From the NCBI GenBank assembly GCA_963575745.1, contig CAUYUJ010017896.1:1-64000 (forward strand): 64,000 nt of DNA, in the 5' to 3' direction. The position numbers were made by a program, and so were the translations under genes. The stretch is from Prorocentrum cordatum (lineage: Eukaryota; Sar; Dinophyceae; Prorocentrales; Prorocentraceae). Below, in pieces: positions 62,325 to 64,000 of the stretch. Below the pieces are notes generated by a model, which saw nothing but the letters and a program-made list of their open reading frames with translations, was not told the DNA's origin and made no database searches. Position 1 is the first letter of the stretch, and each line of letters starts with the position of its first letter.

Positions 62325-63345
62325 TTGCTGTTGGCTTTCTGTCTATTGCACGGCCCGATGCGACTGGCCCTTTTGGCAGGCATCCGTGCTTTACCCCACA
62401 TCTGGGGCGAGGCCTCCAGTCGTCCTGGCGCTCTTCGCACCAGGGGCTGGAGGCCTCGTCGTCCTTGTGTGGGTGGTCGAATTTTATTTTGTGCGTGGCC
62501 CTCGGCCTTTTTTATCTTTCGTGATGCATTGGCTCTACATATGGGGCGAGGCTTTGTCGTCCAGGCGCATCAGCACCTGGGGCAGGCCTCGTCGTCCTTG
62601 TGTTAGCCCATATTGTGCGTCTCGTGTCGTTTCGTGTTCGCACGCGCGTCAGGCACCCCGCATCAGGGGGAAGATGTGCGCACATCCTGAAGGTTCTCCT
62701 TCAGAGGAGCACGGGGGTAAGTTTATCCCGACTGTCGCTCCAATGGCGTATGCAGTGGCCAGGTGAGTTGTCCCTGGCCCCAGCGCCTGGCCCTCCTTTC
62801 GCTCGTGTGTGTGTGTGCACGCGTTCGTTGCGCGTGGAGGTGCTTATTCTTGGGAATATGAGGGCGATCCGCCCCATTGTCCCTAGTTGGAGGCGTTGCT
62901 GTGGACTGGAGCTCAGGCTCCTAGCCCCAACACATTCGCAGCCCAGCGCTCTGGCTGAAATCCGCCCGTCCTCTTGTTCAGTCGAGGGCTGACGGCCTGT
63001 GCTGCTTTTCCACTTGCAGGACCCTGCAGGTGGCCTTGCTCCCCGCCTAACTCTGGCGGGCTTTTGCTTTTGGTCGCCCTCCCGTGTAGAGGGCCTCCTC
63101 CTAGCCTTGTGAGGAGGACGGTGGCTCAGTGCTTGCCGTGCCCCAGACTTCGGCCCTTGTCCAGGTGTAGCAGGGTCCCCTTGGCCCCTGCGTGCCTGTG
63201 AGGGGCCACCCTGAGGTGGGTCTCTGCTGCCTGGCCTCGTGGAGCGCCCAGGCACACCCACCTCTCACTCGCAGCTGTTTAAGATAATTCCCGATGTTGC
63301 TGCAAGAAGTCATTGAAGCGGTGAGACCTGTCGAGGTCAAAAAAT
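62325..63345 (+). other. LINE-B 3' region
   Basis: Noncoding, with an internal duplication: CATCTGGGGCGAGGCCTCC and GGCCTCGTCGTCCTTGTGT recur as CATATGGGGCGAGGCTTTG and GGCCTCGTCGTCCTTGTGT about 150-190 bases later. Ends TCAAAAAATCCCCC before (TCC)n. Confidence 0.6.
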
Positions 63346-63377
63346 CCCCCTCCCCCTCCTCCTCCTCCTCCTCCTCC
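63346..63377. repeat. (TCC)n tract at the 3' boundary of LINE-B
   Basis: CCCCTCC followed by seven TCC triplets, same orientation as the tract upstream of the element. Confidence 0.93.
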
Positions 63378-63685
63378 ACAATTACACAATATGGAAATAC
63401 TCTCCCACTTCCCCTGGTGGCGCCCCGAAGATATCCGACCCCCCCCTCGCGTACTGTTTTTTCACACAGGATTCCCGGGAAACGGGTTTTCGTTTGCGTT
63501 TTTTTCCAAAATGCTGCTCTCGTTGAGGCGCCGGCCTCATCTCTGCTCCCGAATCGTTCCGAATCGTGCTCCTGCTGCAGCGTGGGCCTCATTTTCGGAT
63601 CGGTGTTTGGCCTCCGTCGTTCAGGATGGCGTTCTCGCCCCAGCGCGGGCCTCTTTCTCGCGCGCCCATCCGCCCGCCACCACCG
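63378..63685. other. Unique sequence
   Basis: No gene recognised. Contains three GCG(C/G)GGCCTC.T near-repeats at about 63580-63650. Confidence 0.4.
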
Positions 63686-63870
63686 CGCCGCACCACCACC
63701 ACCACCACCACCGCCACCACCACCACACCACACCACCACACCACCACCAACACCACCACCAACCACCACCACCACCACCACCACCCACCACCACCACCAC
63801 CACCACCACCACCACCACCACAACCACGCACACACGCACGCACGCACGCACGCGCACCACCACCCACTAC
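63686..63870. repeat. (CAC)n tract followed by (ACGC)n
   Basis: CAC triplets 63690-63825 with ACA/AAC breaks, then CACGCACG-type tetranucleotides to about 63870. Confidence 0.95.
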
Positions 63871-64000
63871 GCACGCGCGCGCGGAGCCACAGGTCCGCTA
63901 CGACACGCGTCCGCGGATAGAGAAAATCAGCGCCATGGTAAGGGATGGGAGGGAGGGGTAAGACGTCAGATATGACGCGAGCGCACCTAGCTTGTCCTCC

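Larger units (their letters stand above)
56074..63345 (+). mobile_element. LINE-B: degraded non-LTR retrotransposon with 5' DinoSL
   Basis: About 7.3 kb on the plus strand. It starts with the DinoSL at 56074, then a 122-nt leader, ORF1, ORF2 (EEP endonuclease, RT, zinc knuckle, RNase H, C-terminal zinc domain, ending 62324) and a ~1-kb 3' region ending in TCAAAAAATC just before (TCC)n at 63346. The layout is the same as LINE-A but the proteins are clearly diverged, so this is a different lineage. At least nine frameshifts or stops make it non-functional as assembled. Confidence 0.9.

Overview
The window reads as nuclear DNA of a dinoflagellate with a large, repeat-bloated, GC-rich genome (a core, non-parasitic lineage such as Prorocentrum or a relative; species not determinable from sequence alone). 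Two complete 22-nt copies of the dinoflagellate spliced leader (DinoSL) are present (36132-36153 on the minus strand, 56074-56095 on the plus strand). Two degraded or split genes resemble multicopy protein families that I know from dinoflagellate proteomes, and about half the window is microsatellite, minisatellite or dispersed repeat. A 100-base N gap (42883-42982) shows that this is a scaffold. Most long open frames come from (TCC)n, (GGA)n, (GAT)n or minisatellite DNA that lacks stop codons, and they are not annotated as genes.

Layout: 1-3312 is one long minisatellite that changes period several times. 3.3-25 kb alternates GGA/TCC/GAT tracts with tandem repeats (130-155 bp at 5.6 kb, ~183 bp at 8.9 kb, CACTACGC array at 9.9-11.5 kb, ~99 bp at 13.4 kb), a few doubtful small coding segments (13.8, 16.9, 18.3, 18.9 kb), and a dispersed family called R155 here (20.2-24.7 kb). 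Several foldback structures occur (20.5, 24.7, 28.1, 36.7, 41.4 kb). 29158-36153 is a nearly intact non-LTR retrotransposon on the minus strand (LINE-A). 39.6-42.7 kb holds a transposase-like dinoflagellate multicopy gene split by ~1.9 kb that contains a large foldback. 43.1-46.1 kb is a second dinoflagellate-type gene, with a D/E-rich region and KRPAA motifs, in two separated parts. 46.1-47.3 kb is an alternating ~160-bp higher-order tandem array. 48.1-49.1 kb is a second copy of the foldback element. 49-56 kb is again mostly simple repeats. 56074-63345 is a second, heavily frameshifted non-LTR retrotransposon on the plus strand (LINE-B).

The strongest signal is shared by the two LINEs. Each has ORF1 (CCCC zinc finger plus coiled coil plus Ala/Pro tail) and ORF2 (EEP endonuclease, reverse transcriptase, zinc knuckle, RNase H, C-terminal zinc domain). 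Each begins exactly with a full DinoSL, and each is bounded at both ends by (TCC)n reading in the same direction as the element. I infer that spliced-leader-trans-spliced RNA was the retrotransposition template and that (TCC)n microsatellites are the landing site. This could also explain part of the abundance of GGA/TCC tracts around it.
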